Shown here piece after piece: positions 18,294 through 26,135 of a stretch of 64,000 bases of DNA; within the stretch, counting starts at the first letter, position 1; every line of letters starts with the position of its first letter. Position numbers and translations under genes: made by a program. A model generated the notes under the pieces. The model had not been told where the DNA came from, made no database searches, and saw nothing but the letters and a program-made list of their open reading frames with translations. Source of the DNA: Chitinophaga eiseniae (GTDB lineage Bacteria > Bacteroidota > Bacteroidia > Chitinophagales > Chitinophagaceae); contig NZ_FUWZ01000005.1 of the NCBI RefSeq assembly GCF_900167135.1, forward strand, positions 319,003-383,002, read 5' to 3'.

Positions 18294-18982
18294 AATATAT
18301 CGGCGCAGTAATGTTGTTGTCCATAGGAATGCAGGCGCAGGCGCAATTTGGCGTTATACAGGACAAAGATGGTTATACCAATGTAAGGGAGGGCGCAGGC
18401 ATCTCCCGGAAGATAGCTGACAAGCTACAGGATGGCGAAGTCGTGTATACGTGGGAGCAGGAGGGGGAATGGTGTAATATCAATTATCACCGGAAAAACG
18501 AAATTGAAGGTGGTTTCGTGCACCGGTCCCGTATAAAAATGGTCAACACCTTTGAAAAGATCAAAGTCAGGCAGCAGACGGAAACCAATGTGGTGTTCCA
18601 GCAGGACTCGGTGACAGTAATGTTCACAACGCGGGCTTTTGTGGAAAAAGACCACCAGGTGCACCATGGTAAGTCGGAGGAAGGCTTTTCCTTCGTTGAA
18701 AAAATAGACGGCAAGGATTTTTACGGTTGTGACGGTGGCCTGCCCACACGCGAATACAACACCTTCACGATACAAATCGGCAATCGCGCCGTGGCGGTAC
18801 CGGATAAGGCTATACGCGATCTGTACCAGCCGAACCCAGAGCTGACCGAGGTGTTTTATGACCGAAAAATCGACCGGCTTTATATCATCGCCAGCAACAG
18901 TGATGGCGCCGGTGGTTATGAAGTATTATTCCAGTTTGACCGCGGCGTGTATACAAAAAGAGCGATTTACTACGGATTTTAG
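18290..18982 (+). CDS. Secreted protein with bacterial SH3-like domain
   Basis: 230 residues. The signal peptide (MKYIGAVMLLSIGMQAQAQF) is followed by an SH3b-like domain at about 25-80: GYTNVREGAGISRKIADKLQDGEVVYTWEQEGEWCNINYH, with the VREG and W-C-N-I pattern usual in periplasmic SH3 proteins that may bind peptidoglycan. The C-terminal 140 residues (NVVFQQDSVTVMFTTRAF, GYEVLFQFDRG, ending KRAIYYGF) look like a beta-rich domain without a known motif. The gene is probably cotranscribed with the GrpB gene 29 nt downstream. The exact role is unknown. Confidence 0.75.
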   Translation: MKYIGAVMLLSIGMQAQAQFGVIQDKDGYTNVREGAGISRKIADKLQDGEVVYTWEQEGEWCNINYHRKNEIEGGFVHRSRIKMVNTFEKIKVRQQTETNVVFQQDSVTVMFTTRAFVEKDHQVHHGKSEEGFSFVEKIDGKDFYGCDGGLPTREYNTFTIQIGNRAVAVPDKAIRDLYQPNPELTEVFYDRKIDRLYIIASNSDGAGGYEVLFQFDRGVYTKRAIYYGF

Positions 18983-19011
18983 GATCTTTATCGTGGAACA
19001 AACCAATCGCC

Positions 19012-19596
19012 ATGGAAAAGAGAACTATTACCGTAGTGCCCTATACCACCGAATGGGCAGATACCTTTGAACGGCTGGCAGATATTTACCGGGCACGGCT
19101 GGGGGACCTTATTACCGGTATAGAGCATGTAGGCAGTACCTCAGTACCCGGACTGGCGGCGAAGCCCGTCATCGATATGGATATCCTGATACGGGAGCCT
19201 GCCGGTTTACCCCCGGTGGTGGCGGTGCTGGAACGGTTGGGATACACGTGGAGGGGAGATCTGGGCATCCCGGGCAGGGAAGCTTTCGGCAGGAATGCAG
19301 ACACTTCACCGCTGGATGGAAAGGATACGTTATGGCCGGCGCATAATTTGTATGTTTGTGTGGAAGGATGTGTGAGCCTGAGAAACCATTTACAGCTCCG
19401 CAACTATCTGCGGCAGCATCCTGACGCCGCCCGGCAGTATGGCGCACTCAAACAGGAACTGGCGGCAAAATATCCCCATGACATTGATAGTTACGTGGAA
19501 GGGAAAACAGCGTTTATTACGGGAATACTGGCGCACACAGGCATGGGGCCGGATGTGCTGAAAGACATTACGGCGCAGAACAAGGCAACAAAGTAA
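19012..19596 (+). CDS. GrpB-family protein (nucleotidyltransferase-like fold)
   Basis: 194 residues. It starts MEKRTITVVPYTTEWADTFERL and contains the family hallmark IEHVGSTSVPGLAAKPVIDMDILI, which in the GrpB/UPF0157 group resembles the GS...D-x-D nucleotidyltransferase motif. Also conserved are LGIPGREAFGR, HNLYVCVEGCVSLRNHLQLRNYLRQHPDAARQYGALK and a C-terminal IDSYVEGKTAFI. The molecular function is not established for most members; some are dephospho-CoA kinase-like fusions in other bacteria. The start at 19012 gives the usual family N-terminus. Confidence 0.88.
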   Translation: MEKRTITVVPYTTEWADTFERLADIYRARLGDLITGIEHVGSTSVPGLAAKPVIDMDILIREPAGLPPVVAVLERLGYTWRGDLGIPGREAFGRNADTSPLDGKDTLWPAHNLYVCVEGCVSLRNHLQLRNYLRQHPDAARQYGALKQELAAKYPHDIDSYVEGKTAFITGILAHTGMGPDVLKDITAQNKATK

Positions 19597-19649
19597 GAAG
19601 AAAGGGCGCCTCATAAAATGCTTATATTTTTCACTATAAAACAGCTTGT

Positions 19650-20345
19650 ATGAGAACATTATGCCTTCTTTTATCTTTCCTGTGCGCCTTCGCGACCATC
19701 GGGAAAGCGCAGGATAACTTCCAGGGCGCATGGAAGTCATCTCACGGCGGTGTGAACAGTGTCCTGCTGATCACGCCAGGTTATTTCTCCATCACCACCT
19801 ACCAGGACACCAGTTTTATTGACACCATGGGTGGTACCTGGAAAGCCGATGGCGGCGATGATGTAGCCGTGAAAATAGAATTCAATACGGAAGAGCGTAA
19901 TCAAATAGGCTGGGAGGGTTCTGTGCCTCTTTCTTATGCGGATGGAAAACTTACTACCACCCAGAGCGGTGGCCAACAGGTGGAATGGACCCGCGTAGAT
20001 AACGGCGATGCTCCGCTGGCCGGCAGTTGGCAGATCACAGGGAGGGAACAGAACGGAAAAATGAATACGATCACGCCCGGGGCCCGCAAAACCATTAAAA
20101 TCCTGACCGGTACCCGCTTCCAATGGGTGGCCATCAATACGGCTACGGGTGAATTCTTCGGTACCGGCGGCGGCACCTACACCTTCGCGGATGGTGTGTA
20201 CACAGAGAAAATTGACTTCTTCTCCCGGGATAACTCCCGCGTAGGGGCCTCCCTCACCTTCAAAGGAAAAGTGGATGGCAATTCGTGGGACCATAGTGGC
20301 CTCAGCTCCAAAGGAGAGCCGATCCACGAAATCTGGACGAAATAA
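19650..20345 (+). CDS. Secreted protein with two lipocalin-like repeats, function unknown
   Basis: 231 residues. Signal peptide MRTLCLLLSFLCAFATIGKA, then two similar beta-rich units: about 24-118 (DNFQGAWKSSHGGVNSVLLITPGYFSITTYQD...GGTWKADGG) and about 124-231 (LAGSWQITGREQNGKMNTITPGARKTIKILTGTRFQWVA...GGTYTFADG). Each opens with G-(A/S)-W and has a later GGT(W/Y) strand, suggesting an internal duplication of a small barrel as in lipocalin-like DUF families. It was probably exported to the periplasm. No catalytic motif is visible. Its stop touches a long inverted repeat that likely terminates it. Confidence 0.65.
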   Translation: MRTLCLLLSFLCAFATIGKAQDNFQGAWKSSHGGVNSVLLITPGYFSITTYQDTSFIDTMGGTWKADGGDDVAVKIEFNTEERNQIGWEGSVPLSYADGKLTTTQSGGQQVEWTRVDNGDAPLAGSWQITGREQNGKMNTITPGARKTIKILTGTRFQWVAINTATGEFFGTGGGTYTFADGVYTEKIDFFSRDNSRVGASLTFKGKVDGNSWDHSGLSSKGEPIHEIWTK

Positions 20346-20467
20346 TTACGAATTACGGATTACGAATTACGAATTGAGGGTGCTCATTTTGAAAAAGTTA
20401 TTAAGTAACCCTCTGTAAGGAAACCCTCAATTCGTAATTCGTAATTCGTAATCCGTAATTCGTAATT
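20344..20467. repeat. Long inverted repeat made of GAATTAC heptamers (terminator-like)
   Basis: The left arm 20344-20380 and the right arm 20424-20467 are complementary, except that the right arm carries one extra 7-bp unit. Both arms consist of the tandem unit GAATTAC (one copy GGATTAC) followed by GAATTGAGGG. The 43-nt loop holds a second CCCTC. It sits exactly between two convergent genes and can form a stem of more than 35 bp. Confidence 0.9.
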
Positions 20468-20469
20468 GA

Positions 20470-22401
20470 CTACCAGCCTATTCCATAATCTTCACCATGG
20501 TTACTGCTGCCACCCCACAGCGTGCCGTGTTTACGGTCAAGATAAATAGCATTGACAGGACCGCTGGTGCGCTGTTCAAAGCTGAGGTGATAACCCATGC
20601 CTTCCAGTATGCTGCGTGTTTTTTCAGGCGTATTGCTATTCAGCAGCAGGCTTCCGGGCCGGGGCATGCGGTCGCTGACCTTAGTGCCGCCAAGCGACAG
20701 CCACAGCTGGTTGGTATTGATATTGGCCGCTTCAGCCGCCTGTTGTACGGTCATGCCGAAATCCACTACGTTTACAAAGAACTGCAGCAGGTTCTGGTCC
20801 TGCGTATCGCCGCCCTGTACGGCAAAGGAGAGGAACGGTTTACCGTCTTTCAGCGCCATGGAAGGGGTGAGGGTCACACGTGGCCTTTTACCAGGCGCAA
20901 TAACGTTGAAAGGGCAAATGGCGGAATCCAGCACAAAACTCTGCAGGCGCTGGCTCATGCCGATACCGGTGTGGCCGGCGATACAGGCGGGCAGCCAGCC
21001 GCCGCTGGGGGTGATAGATACAACCCATCCGTCCTTGTCCGCTGCTTCCACACTGGTGGTGCCACGCCAGAGCCGGTCGTGGTAGGCGCTGTCGGCTGAC
21101 TGCTGCGCGTACAACTGCTCTATATTTGTTCCGGCATTGAAAGTGGTCGCGTCATGTTTGGGGACAAAACCACCGGGCTTGCGGCCATTGGTGGTATCCA
21201 TATATCCTTTGCGTTCTTCGAGGAAATGCAGATAGGGGTTGCTTTTACCGATATAGGGATACGGATCGCCCGGACCGGCGTCGTCGTCATTGCGGTCAGG
21301 CAGGATCTGTTTGGCCCGCGCCTTTGCATAGTCTTTGTTCAGCAGTCCCATGATAGCCCTGTTCTTATTGAAATAAGGATCGCCATAATAAAAATCACGA
21401 TCGGCGAAGGTAAGGTTCATGGTCTGGTAGAGCGTATGGATGTACTGCGGTGAATTATAGCCCATGGCTTTAAGGTCGAAGTTCTCGAGGATATTAAGGC
21501 TTTGCAGTAACATCGGTCCCTGTGTCCATTCCTGCAGTTTATATACTTCAATACCGCGATAGTTGACATGCAGCGGTTCTTCTTCTATCGGTCTCCAGCG
21601 CGCCAGGTCTTCGAGCGTAATGAGACCGCCCTGTTCCTGGCAGCCGCGTACAAATTCCTTCGCGATGTCTCCTTTGTAGAAACGGTCGTAAGCGGCCATG
21701 ATAGCCTCTTTACGATTTTTGTGTTTTTTCAGGGCTTCCTGTTCGGCTTCCACCATTTTGGTGAGGGTGGCCAGCAGGTCTTTCTGTATAAACATTTCCC
21801 CTGCTTCGGGCGCTTCCCTTTTTTCACCGGGGTGCGTGAGGAAAACAGCTTTACTGTAAGGCCACTGCCCGATATATTTTTTCCCGCGTTCGATACTGTT
21901 GGCCGTCTGCGCTTCTATAGGGTAACCGGCGGCCATGTCCATGGCAGGCGCCAGTACCTCTTTGAGGCTCATGGTGCCGTATTGCGCCAGCATATAACAG
22001 AGGCCGCCGGCAGTACCGGGGGTAACGGCCGCCAGCGGACCGTATTCCGGTGGAAAATCATATCCTTTAGATTTGAAGAACGCCGGTGTGGCGCCGGTAG
22101 GTGCTACGCCCAGTGCGTTGATGGCGATCACTTTCCCCGTCTTTGGGTTGTAGATCAACGCTTGTGTTTCACCGCCCCAGCTCAATACGTCCCACATGGT
22201 GCAGGTGGCTGCCAGCATAGCGCAGGCGGCATCTACGGCGTTGCCGCCCTGCTGGAAAATCATGGCGCCGGCGGTGGCTGCCAGCGGTTTGCCGGTAACG
22301 GCCATCCATTTTTTGCCGTGCAGCGGCGGCTTCTGCGTTTGTTGCGCCTGTACGCCCGTCCATAAAAGAATGGCGGCCAGCCATAAAAGAAGATGTCTCA
22401 T
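20470..22401 (-). CDS. Gamma-glutamyltransferase family protein, secreted
   Basis: 643 residues from MRHLLLWLAAILLWTGVQAQ, whose signal peptide decides the start (an ATG 120 nt upstream would give an odd leader). The Ntn-hydrolase hallmarks are GGNAVDAACAMLA near residue 52, the large-subunit core (LAAVTPGTAGGL, MDMAAGYPIEA), and the small-subunit start RGTTSVEAADKDGWVVS, where Thr about 448 is the likely autocleavage nucleophile. Family enzymes hydrolyse or transfer the gamma-glutamyl group of glutathione or gamma-glutamyl peptides in the periplasm. The motif GIGMSQRLQSF replaces the more common G-S-G-V pattern, so the substrate may differ. It is divergent from the esterase gene at 22569. 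Confidence 0.9.
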   Translation of the reverse strand: MRHLLLWLAAILLWTGVQAQQTQKPPLHGKKWMAVTGKPLAATAGAMIFQQGGNAVDAACAMLAATCTMWDVLSWGGETQALIYNPKTGKVIAINALGVAPTGATPAFFKSKGYDFPPEYGPLAAVTPGTAGGLCYMLAQYGTMSLKEVLAPAMDMAAGYPIEAQTANSIERGKKYIGQWPYSKAVFLTHPGEKREAPEAGEMFIQKDLLATLTKMVEAEQEALKKHKNRKEAIMAAYDRFYKGDIAKEFVRGCQEQGGLITLEDLARWRPIEEEPLHVNYRGIEVYKLQEWTQGPMLLQSLNILENFDLKAMGYNSPQYIHTLYQTMNLTFADRDFYYGDPYFNKNRAIMGLLNKDYAKARAKQILPDRNDDDAGPGDPYPYIGKSNPYLHFLEERKGYMDTTNGRKPGGFVPKHDATTFNAGTNIEQLYAQQSADSAYHDRLWRGTTSVEAADKDGWVVSITPSGGWLPACIAGHTGIGMSQRLQSFVLDSAICPFNVIAPGKRPRVTLTPSMALKDGKPFLSFAVQGGDTQDQNLLQFFVNVVDFGMTVQQAAEAANINTNQLWLSLGGTKVSDRMPRPGSLLLNSNTPEKTRSILEGMGYHLSFEQRTSGPVNAIYLDRKHGTLWGGSSNHGEDYGIGW

Positions 22402-22568
22402 AAAGCAAATTTGCGATTTTGGATATTGGTTTTGATAGCAGGCAGCACATGAGTGTGCCGCCGGGAGACTAAAAATAATAAAGTATCCCTGATTGTGTGA
22501 GTACAGGTTGCACCGGAACATTCTTTTTATTATTTTTTACCTTTCTAAAGCACGCAAATTTATCAACC

Positions 22569-24041
22569 ATGATCAAAAACACCTGGCTGTTGACAGCCTG
22601 TTTGTTAATAACGGCGAGTGTATCCGCCAACGTTACTTTGCCCGCATTTTTTGGCAGCGGTATGGTGCTGCAACGTGACCAGCCGGTCTGTATCTGGGGC
22701 TGGGCCGATAAAGGCGAGAAAGTGACGGTACAGTTTAAATCACAAAAACAGTCAGTGAAAACCGGCAGCGATGGCAAGTGGATGGTGAAACTGAAACCTG
22801 AGCAGGCGGGCGGCCCCTATGTGCTGACGGTTACCGGCAAAAATAATGTCGCTTACGACAATGTCATGATGGGCGATGTATGGATCTGCTCCGGGCAGTC
22901 CAATATGGAATGGCATGTAAAAGACGCCGCCAAAGGCGCCGAAGAGATAAAAGCGGCGGACTATCCGCAGATCCGGGAGTTTACCGTGAAAAGAGCCGTG
23001 GCTAAAGAGCCGCAGGACAACGTGGCCGAAGCCGCCTGGGTGCCCGCCACACCGGAACATGTAGGCAGTTTCAGCGCAGTGAGCTACTTCTTCGGGCGCG
23101 AACTGTATAAAGAACTGCAGGTGCCGATAGGACTGATCCATACCTCCTGGGGTGGTACCCAGGTGGAAGCCTGGATCAGCAAAAAAGGTTTCCTCGGCAG
23201 CGAAACCTTCCGGGCCATGATGTCAGCCCCCCTTGGCATCGACTCCATCACCGGGCCCAATGGCTATCCCGCCTGCCTGTTCAACGCCATGATACATCCT
23301 TTGCTGTCTTATGGCATCAAAGGCGCTATCTGGTACCAGGGAGAAAGCAATGCCGGCCGCGCCTATCAATACCGCCAGTCATTTCCGCTGATGATCACCG
23401 ACTGGCGCAACCAGTGGAAACAGGGCGATTTCCCTTTTTATTTTGTACAGCTGGCCAGCTACGATCCTACCCGTGGCCAGGGAGAAGGCAACAGCAACAA
23501 CGGCAGCAACTGGGCGGAACTGCGGGAGGCGCAGGCTATGACACTGTCACTGCCACATACAGGCATGGCCGTTATAACTGATATCGGTGAACGGAATGAT
23601 ATCCACCCCAGGAACAAACAAGATGTCGGCAAACGCCTGGCCCTGAATGTGCTGAAAAACGTATATGCCAAACCGGTAGTGCCCGCCGGACCTGCCTACC
23701 AGTCCATGAATGTCAGCGGCAATAAGGCGCTGATAACTTTTGCCGATCCGGGATCAGGACTGATGGTCAAAGACCGCTACGGCTACCTGAAAGGCTTTGA
23801 GATAGCCGGAGCGGACCAGCGTTTTTATTATGCCAAAGCGGCCATCGTGAATGGAAAAGTGGAAGTATACAGCGACCAGGTAACAACCCCTGTGGCGGTG
23901 CGTTACAACTGGGCCGACGATGCGGCCGACGGTAATCTCTTCAACAAAGAAGGACTTCCGGCAGCACCCTTCCGGACGGACCAGTGGAAAGGAGTGACCG
24001 AAAACGTAGTGTATCAGTTGCCGAAGGCAGGAAACAGATAA
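22569..24041 (+). CDS. Sialate O-acetylesterase (SGNH-type), secreted
   Basis: 490 residues with a signal peptide MIKNTWLLTACLLITASVSA; an in-frame ATG at 22497 adds an unlikely leader. An N-terminal beta-sandwich (LPAFFGSGMVLQRDQPVCIWGWA) leads to the SGNH core: the nucleophile Ser111 is in ICSGQSNMEWHV; then WGGTQVEAWISK, AIWYQGESNAGRAYQYRQ, and Asp344-x-His346 in NDIHPRNKQDVG complete the active site. Family enzymes remove 9-O-acetyl groups from sialic acids, or acetyl from xylan and other glycans in environmental bacteria, outside the cytoplasm. No sialic acid genes are next to it, so the true substrate is uncertain. Confidence 0.92.
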   Translation: MIKNTWLLTACLLITASVSANVTLPAFFGSGMVLQRDQPVCIWGWADKGEKVTVQFKSQKQSVKTGSDGKWMVKLKPEQAGGPYVLTVTGKNNVAYDNVMMGDVWICSGQSNMEWHVKDAAKGAEEIKAADYPQIREFTVKRAVAKEPQDNVAEAAWVPATPEHVGSFSAVSYFFGRELYKELQVPIGLIHTSWGGTQVEAWISKKGFLGSETFRAMMSAPLGIDSITGPNGYPACLFNAMIHPLLSYGIKGAIWYQGESNAGRAYQYRQSFPLMITDWRNQWKQGDFPFYFVQLASYDPTRGQGEGNSNNGSNWAELREAQAMTLSLPHTGMAVITDIGERNDIHPRNKQDVGKRLALNVLKNVYAKPVVPAGPAYQSMNVSGNKALITFADPGSGLMVKDRYGYLKGFEIAGADQRFYYAKAAIVNGKVEVYSDQVTTPVAVRYNWADDAADGNLFNKEGLPAAPFRTDQWKGVTENVVYQLPKAGNR

Positions 24042-24057
24042 TGATAATACTACTTTG

Positions 24058-24084
24058 CAAAGGCGCCCTTAATGGGTGCCTTTG
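24058..24084 (+). terminator. Intrinsic terminator after the esterase
   Basis: CAAAGGCGCCC and GGGTGCCTTTG form an 11-bp stem with one G-T pair and a 5-nt loop, 16 nt after the stop codon. The T tract is interrupted (TGTGTTATTCATTTTT). Confidence 0.7.
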
Positions 24085-24098
24085 TGTGTTATTCATTT

Positions 24099-24662
24099 TT
24101 AAGAGGCAGAAAGAAGTGTAGGCTTAATTTTGCTGAGCTTAGGGTTATTGATTTCTTCAATTACTGCACTAATCCTGTCTATTTTTTCAATTGAAAGGTA
24201 TTTAGGGACTAAAGAATCAATATCCAGTTTAAATATCTTGCTGATGATGACGAGATCCTGTAAGGTAAATGGTTTGATACCATTGATTAGCTCAGACATA
24301 TGTGTTTTGCTTTTATGTCCGAGCAATAACCCTAATTCGGCCTGTGTTAAGCTAAAGTCTTTTAACCTGGCCTGAATTATCTTTTTTCTCTTTTCAAGAA
24401 ACATTCTTTCTTTCTCAATAATTAACTGGGCACGGTCGCTTTGCGCTAACAACTCAGCATCTACTGCATCCTCGTTACTCCAAACACGTTTTTCATATTC
24501 CACAATTAAGTTTCGCAGTTTGTTTCGCAGATGCTTAAAATGAGTATTTGTTTTCGCAAGTAAACGCAACTTGCGATCAGCAACCATCGCTCGTTCGTAG
24601 TCCAATTCATTCACAATAGAACCAGATTCAACTAACTTTTCAATATCCATATGCATAGCCAT
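24099..24662 (-). CDS. Antitoxin with Xre/Cro HTH (HigA-like)
   Basis: 187 residues. The N-terminal half is helical and charged (ERAMVADRKLRLLAKTNTHFKHL, AQLIIEKERMFLEKRKKI); the C-terminal part is a helix-turn-helix: FSLTQAELGLLLGHKSKTHMSELINGIKPFTLQDLVIISKIFKLDIDSL. This layout is common among Bacteroidota partners of HigB-like toxins. The start ATG overlaps the stop of the upstream toxin frame as TAATG, so the two are one unit in the order toxin then antitoxin. It is visibly richer in A/T than the flanking genes, which suggests acquisition by transfer. It probably represses its own promoter at the inverted repeat 25005-25074. Confidence 0.85.
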   Translation of the reverse strand: MAMHMDIEKLVESGSIVNELDYERAMVADRKLRLLAKTNTHFKHLRNKLRNLIVEYEKRVWSNEDAVDAELLAQSDRAQLIIEKERMFLEKRKKIIQARLKDFSLTQAELGLLLGHKSKTHMSELINGIKPFTLQDLVIISKIFKLDIDSLVPKYLSIEKIDRISAVIEEINNPKLSKIKPTLLSAS

Positions 24663-25002
24663 TATTCTATATGCCCATTTTTTCTAAGCCATTTTTCAAT
24701 TGTTGACTTATTGTTTTTAAAGGTTCGTTCATATTCATCGTGAGAGCTAACCCAAATTATCGTGGCGTTTCCCTCCCCATCAAAATCAATCATAACGAAA
24801 GAACGATGATCATTGATATTAAAAAAGTAAAAGCCATCACTGTGAACACAATCCGCGTCCTTTCGTATATCAGTCAACTTAGAATTAGCAGGACCAAACT
24901 GTTGTGAATCCCTTAAAAGTTTATCTATCTCTTTACAAAGATTTTTATTACCTGCGTTCTTTTTTTAAGCTTAACCAGTTTACTTATACCAGTAACTCTC
25001 AT
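24662..25002 (-). pseudogene. HigB/RelE-like toxin, frameshifted in a run of seven A
   Basis: An ATG at 25002 opens MRVTGISKLVKLKK, then meets a stop soon after seven A (24966-24960 on the minus strand). One more A restores NAGNKNLCKEIDKLLRDSQQ and continues to DIRKDADCVHSDGFYFFNIN, then SHDEYERTFKNNKSTIEKWL and the stop at 24662: about 113 residues, the usual size for these ribosome-dependent mRNA interferases. The whole HigB pattern (conserved DIR, FNI, MIDF, SHDEY) is present on both sides of the break. A shorter TTG-initiated frame (from 24877) would lack the N-terminal helix. Loss, slippage-dependent expression or sequencing error are all possible. Confidence 0.7.
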
Positions 25003-25004
25003 CT

Positions 25005-25074
25005 CAAAGTTAATTAAAGTTCGGAAAAAAACCGAATTTTCTATTGGTTTCCTATAGACTTTAATACAACTTTG
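25005..25074. promoter_or_regulatory. Inverted repeat upstream of the toxin-antitoxin genes, likely operator
   Basis: CAAAGTTAATTAAAGT at 25005-25020 is mirrored by ACTTTAATACAACTTTG at 25058-25074 (one indel). Between them lies a smaller hairpin TTCGG-A7-CCGAA at 25020-25036. It covers the region directly before the toxin start, where the HTH antitoxin of such modules normally binds. Confidence 0.5.
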
Positions 25075-25096
25075 GATAGGACAAGCGGTAGCCGTG

Positions 25097-25588
25097 CTAT
25101 GAAGAAAGCACCCTCACCGTCACCAGCAGCTGCCCGGTATGCCGCATGGTATGCTCGGCGGCGTGGAACAGCAGTCCCTGTACGGTGGAAGGCAGCTGTT
25201 TGCGGCCTACGCCCCGGAAGTCCGTCAGCGTGGCGGGGTCTGTCTGTGACAGTTGTGCCAGCGCTTTATCCACCTGCTGGTCAAACGCTGCCAGCAGGGT
25301 AGCGGCGTCGGCAACAGGCTGGCCTTCGGCGGCCAGTGCTTCCAGTTGCTGCGGTGACAGCAGTTGTCCCCGCGCATAGGTGAAAAGCCGGTCCAGTACG
25401 CCGCGGAGGTGCTGCAGGTGAAAACCGGGAGATGCTACGCCGGCCGGTTGCTCCCATAGCCGGTCTTCCGGGAAGCCGGCCATCAGGGCGTTGATTTCCG
25501 CCCGGGCCTGTAGCAGCGTATGGGCTACAGGCTGCAATAAAGCAGGGATGCCGTCTACAGGCCCCTGCATCCAGTATTCTGTTGCCAT
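25097..25588 (-). CDS. DinB-family protein
   Basis: 163 residues from MATEYWMQGPVDGIPALLQP; a longer frame starts upstream at 25642 but overlaps the neighbouring gene. It is a four-helix bundle of the DinB/YfiT type: LLQARAEINALMAGFPEDRLWEQP, FHLQHLRGVLDRLFTYARG, and VQGLLFHAAEHTMRHTGQLLVTVRVL. Three histidines that bind metal in the family are present (H in HLQHL and in HAAEHTMRHTGQ). Roles include thiol-dependent transferases and stress proteins; the substrate is unknown. It follows the Dabb gene with a 14-nt gap, so the two may be cotranscribed. Confidence 0.85.
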   Translation of the reverse strand: MATEYWMQGPVDGIPALLQPVAHTLLQARAEINALMAGFPEDRLWEQPAGVASPGFHLQHLRGVLDRLFTYARGQLLSPQQLEALAAEGQPVADAATLLAAFDQQVDKALAQLSQTDPATLTDFRGVGRKQLPSTVQGLLFHAAEHTMRHTGQLLVTVRVLSS

Positions 25589-25602
25589 AATGGTAGGGTG
25601 GT

Positions 25603-26010
25603 TTATACTTCCTGGATGTCGTAAACCACGACTTTTTCCCACAGATGACTATAGTTTTTGATAAAATCCTGATGGATAGGATGTGTCTGATAAGCTGCCT
25701 GTGATGCCAGGTCTTTAAAGAACATTAGTTCAGACACGGCCCAGCTGGCGTCTACCACGTCTCTTTTTTCGGTGGCGGCCACTATGCCTACATGCAATTG
25801 GCCTATTGCCGGGATGGCGGACAGCTTTTTGATGCCTTCCACCAGTTTATCGCGATCGGCGGTGGAACCGGCGTTTTTTAGCCAGAAAAACACATGGTGC
25901 GCAATTGGAAACTGATGGTTGCCGGCGGGCAGTGGCATGGCGGTAGCGGCGCTGGCGGCGCATAACGTGGCAGCGGTACCGAGGAATTTTCTTCTGCTGG
26001 ATGTTTTCAT
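25603..26010 (-). CDS. Dabb (stress-responsive alpha/beta-barrel) protein with Tat-like signal
   Basis: 135 residues from MKTSSRRKFLGTAATLCAAS, a twin-arginine-type signal (SRRKFLG) that decides the start over an upstream ATG at 26061. The mature part is a dimeric ferredoxin-like Dabb domain: IAHHVFFWLKNAGSTADRDKLVEGIKKLSAI, HVGIVAATEKRDVVDASWAVSELMFFKDLASQAAYQTHPIHQDFI and VVVYDIQEV. Family members include stress-induced proteins and small cyclases or monooxygenase-like enzymes. Export through Tat suggests a folded or cofactor-bearing periplasmic protein. It is divergent from the histidine kinase. Confidence 0.87.
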   Translation of the reverse strand: MKTSSRRKFLGTAATLCAASAATAMPLPAGNHQFPIAHHVFFWLKNAGSTADRDKLVEGIKKLSAIPAIGQLHVGIVAATEKRDVVDASWAVSELMFFKDLASQAAYQTHPIHQDFIKNYSHLWEKVVVYDIQEV

Positions 26011-26135
26011 AAGGTGTAAATTGTGGACCTGAAAATAATAAAGATCCGGGATTCGTCCCATAATCCGGTGTTTTCATCCCATTTTGGCCGGCTGCACCTT
26101 TTCAATAGCTAATATTGCCGTAAATATTCCCGCTT

